A stretch of 30,557 bases of DNA, taken from Ruminococcus sp. 210702-SL.1.03 (GTDB taxonomy: Bacteria > Bacillota > Clostridia > Oscillospirales > Ruminococcaceae). Positions 30,504 to 30,557 of this stretch are shown here, piece by piece. The first letter of the stretch is position 1. Each line of letters begins with the position of its first letter. The DNA is taken from NCBI RefSeq assembly GCF_020559915.1, contig NZ_JAJCLZ010000026.1, forward strand, positions 1-30,557, given 5' to 3'. Both the position numbers and the translations under genes were made by a program. The notes below the pieces were generated by a model. The model made no database searches and had not been told where the DNA came from. It was given only the letters and a program-made list of their open reading frames with translations.

Positions 30504-30557
30504 AGCGGATTACGAGGCTCGAACTCGCTACCTCCACCTTGGCAAGGTGGCGCTCTA
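30504..30557 (-). tRNA. tRNA-Gly (anticodon GCC), 5' end outside the window
   Basis: The visible part holds the anticodon arm CCACCTTGCCAAGGTGG, the T arm GCGAGTTCGAGCCTCG and the acceptor end ATCCGC plus U. The 3' CCA is not encoded. It lies 8 bases upstream of tRNA-Cys, so the two are one transcript. Confidence 0.92.

Noticed and set aside
1..30557. CRISPR arrays, prophage genes, toxin-antitoxin pairs, rRNA genes or a known riboswitch
   Set aside because: I looked for regular direct repeats, phage structural or integrase proteins, small overlapping pairs and conserved riboswitch cores, and saw none I could support.

Overview
The window looks like a chromosomal segment of an anaerobic, endospore-forming member of the Bacillota (Clostridia, Oscillospiraceae/Ruminococcaceae-like). 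The reasons are AGGAGG-type ribosome binding sites with occasional TTG starts, consensus sigma-A promoters, many spore and germination genes (spoVAD, spoVAE, a SpoIID-type protein, a SleB-type hydrolase, ypeB, gerAA-AB-AC), a rubrerythrin, a class B sortase and a DUF4364 protein. Gene density is high. Apart from one short MITE-like element, nothing looks like a phage, plasmid or genomic island. The species assignment is inference from gene content.

Layout, 1-6760: a minus-strand shikimate block (aroB, aroA, aroC, followed by a DUF4364 protein) is headed by a good sigma-A promoter. Next comes queH (queuosine) on the minus strand. Divergent from queH is a two-gene spoVAD-spoVAE unit for dipicolinic acid handling, which has no spoVAC beside it. 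A 180-bp inverted-repeat element sits between spoVAE and the following convergent gene.

6760-13700 (all minus): an Mrp/NBP35 Fe-S carrier ATPase; gap with a strong promoter; maf-dprA, translationally coupled; a SpoIID-type gene followed by a small double zinc-ribbon gene split by an in-frame amber codon; and a SleB-type cell wall hydrolase.

13700-20460: pncC and a class B sortase (minus); a 450-bp non-coding stretch with phased TAAC boxes; thiI and its cysteine desulfurase partner (minus), which together supply sulfur for tRNA 4-thiouridine; then ypeB and rubrerythrin (plus) behind a TTGTACAG operator-like array.

20460-25530 (minus): a uridine kinase-like enzyme and a beta-CASP metallo-beta-lactamase protein form one unit. 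A 698-aa zinc-ribbon, membrane-anchored protein with repeated beta-rich modules follows, driven by an exact-consensus sigma-A promoter.

25530-30557: DUF421 and DUF4363 membrane genes (minus) diverge from a complete gerAA-gerAB-gerAC germinant receptor operon (plus). The 115-bp gap between them holds a perfect palindrome and a sigma-G-like promoter. The GerAC here lacks the lipobox cysteine. The window ends in tRNA-Cys and a partial tRNA-Gly on the minus strand.

Taken together, several unlinked units serve spore formation, the spore membrane and germination (SpoVA proteins, SleB/YpeB, Ger receptor, DUF421). They are interspersed with housekeeping metabolism.
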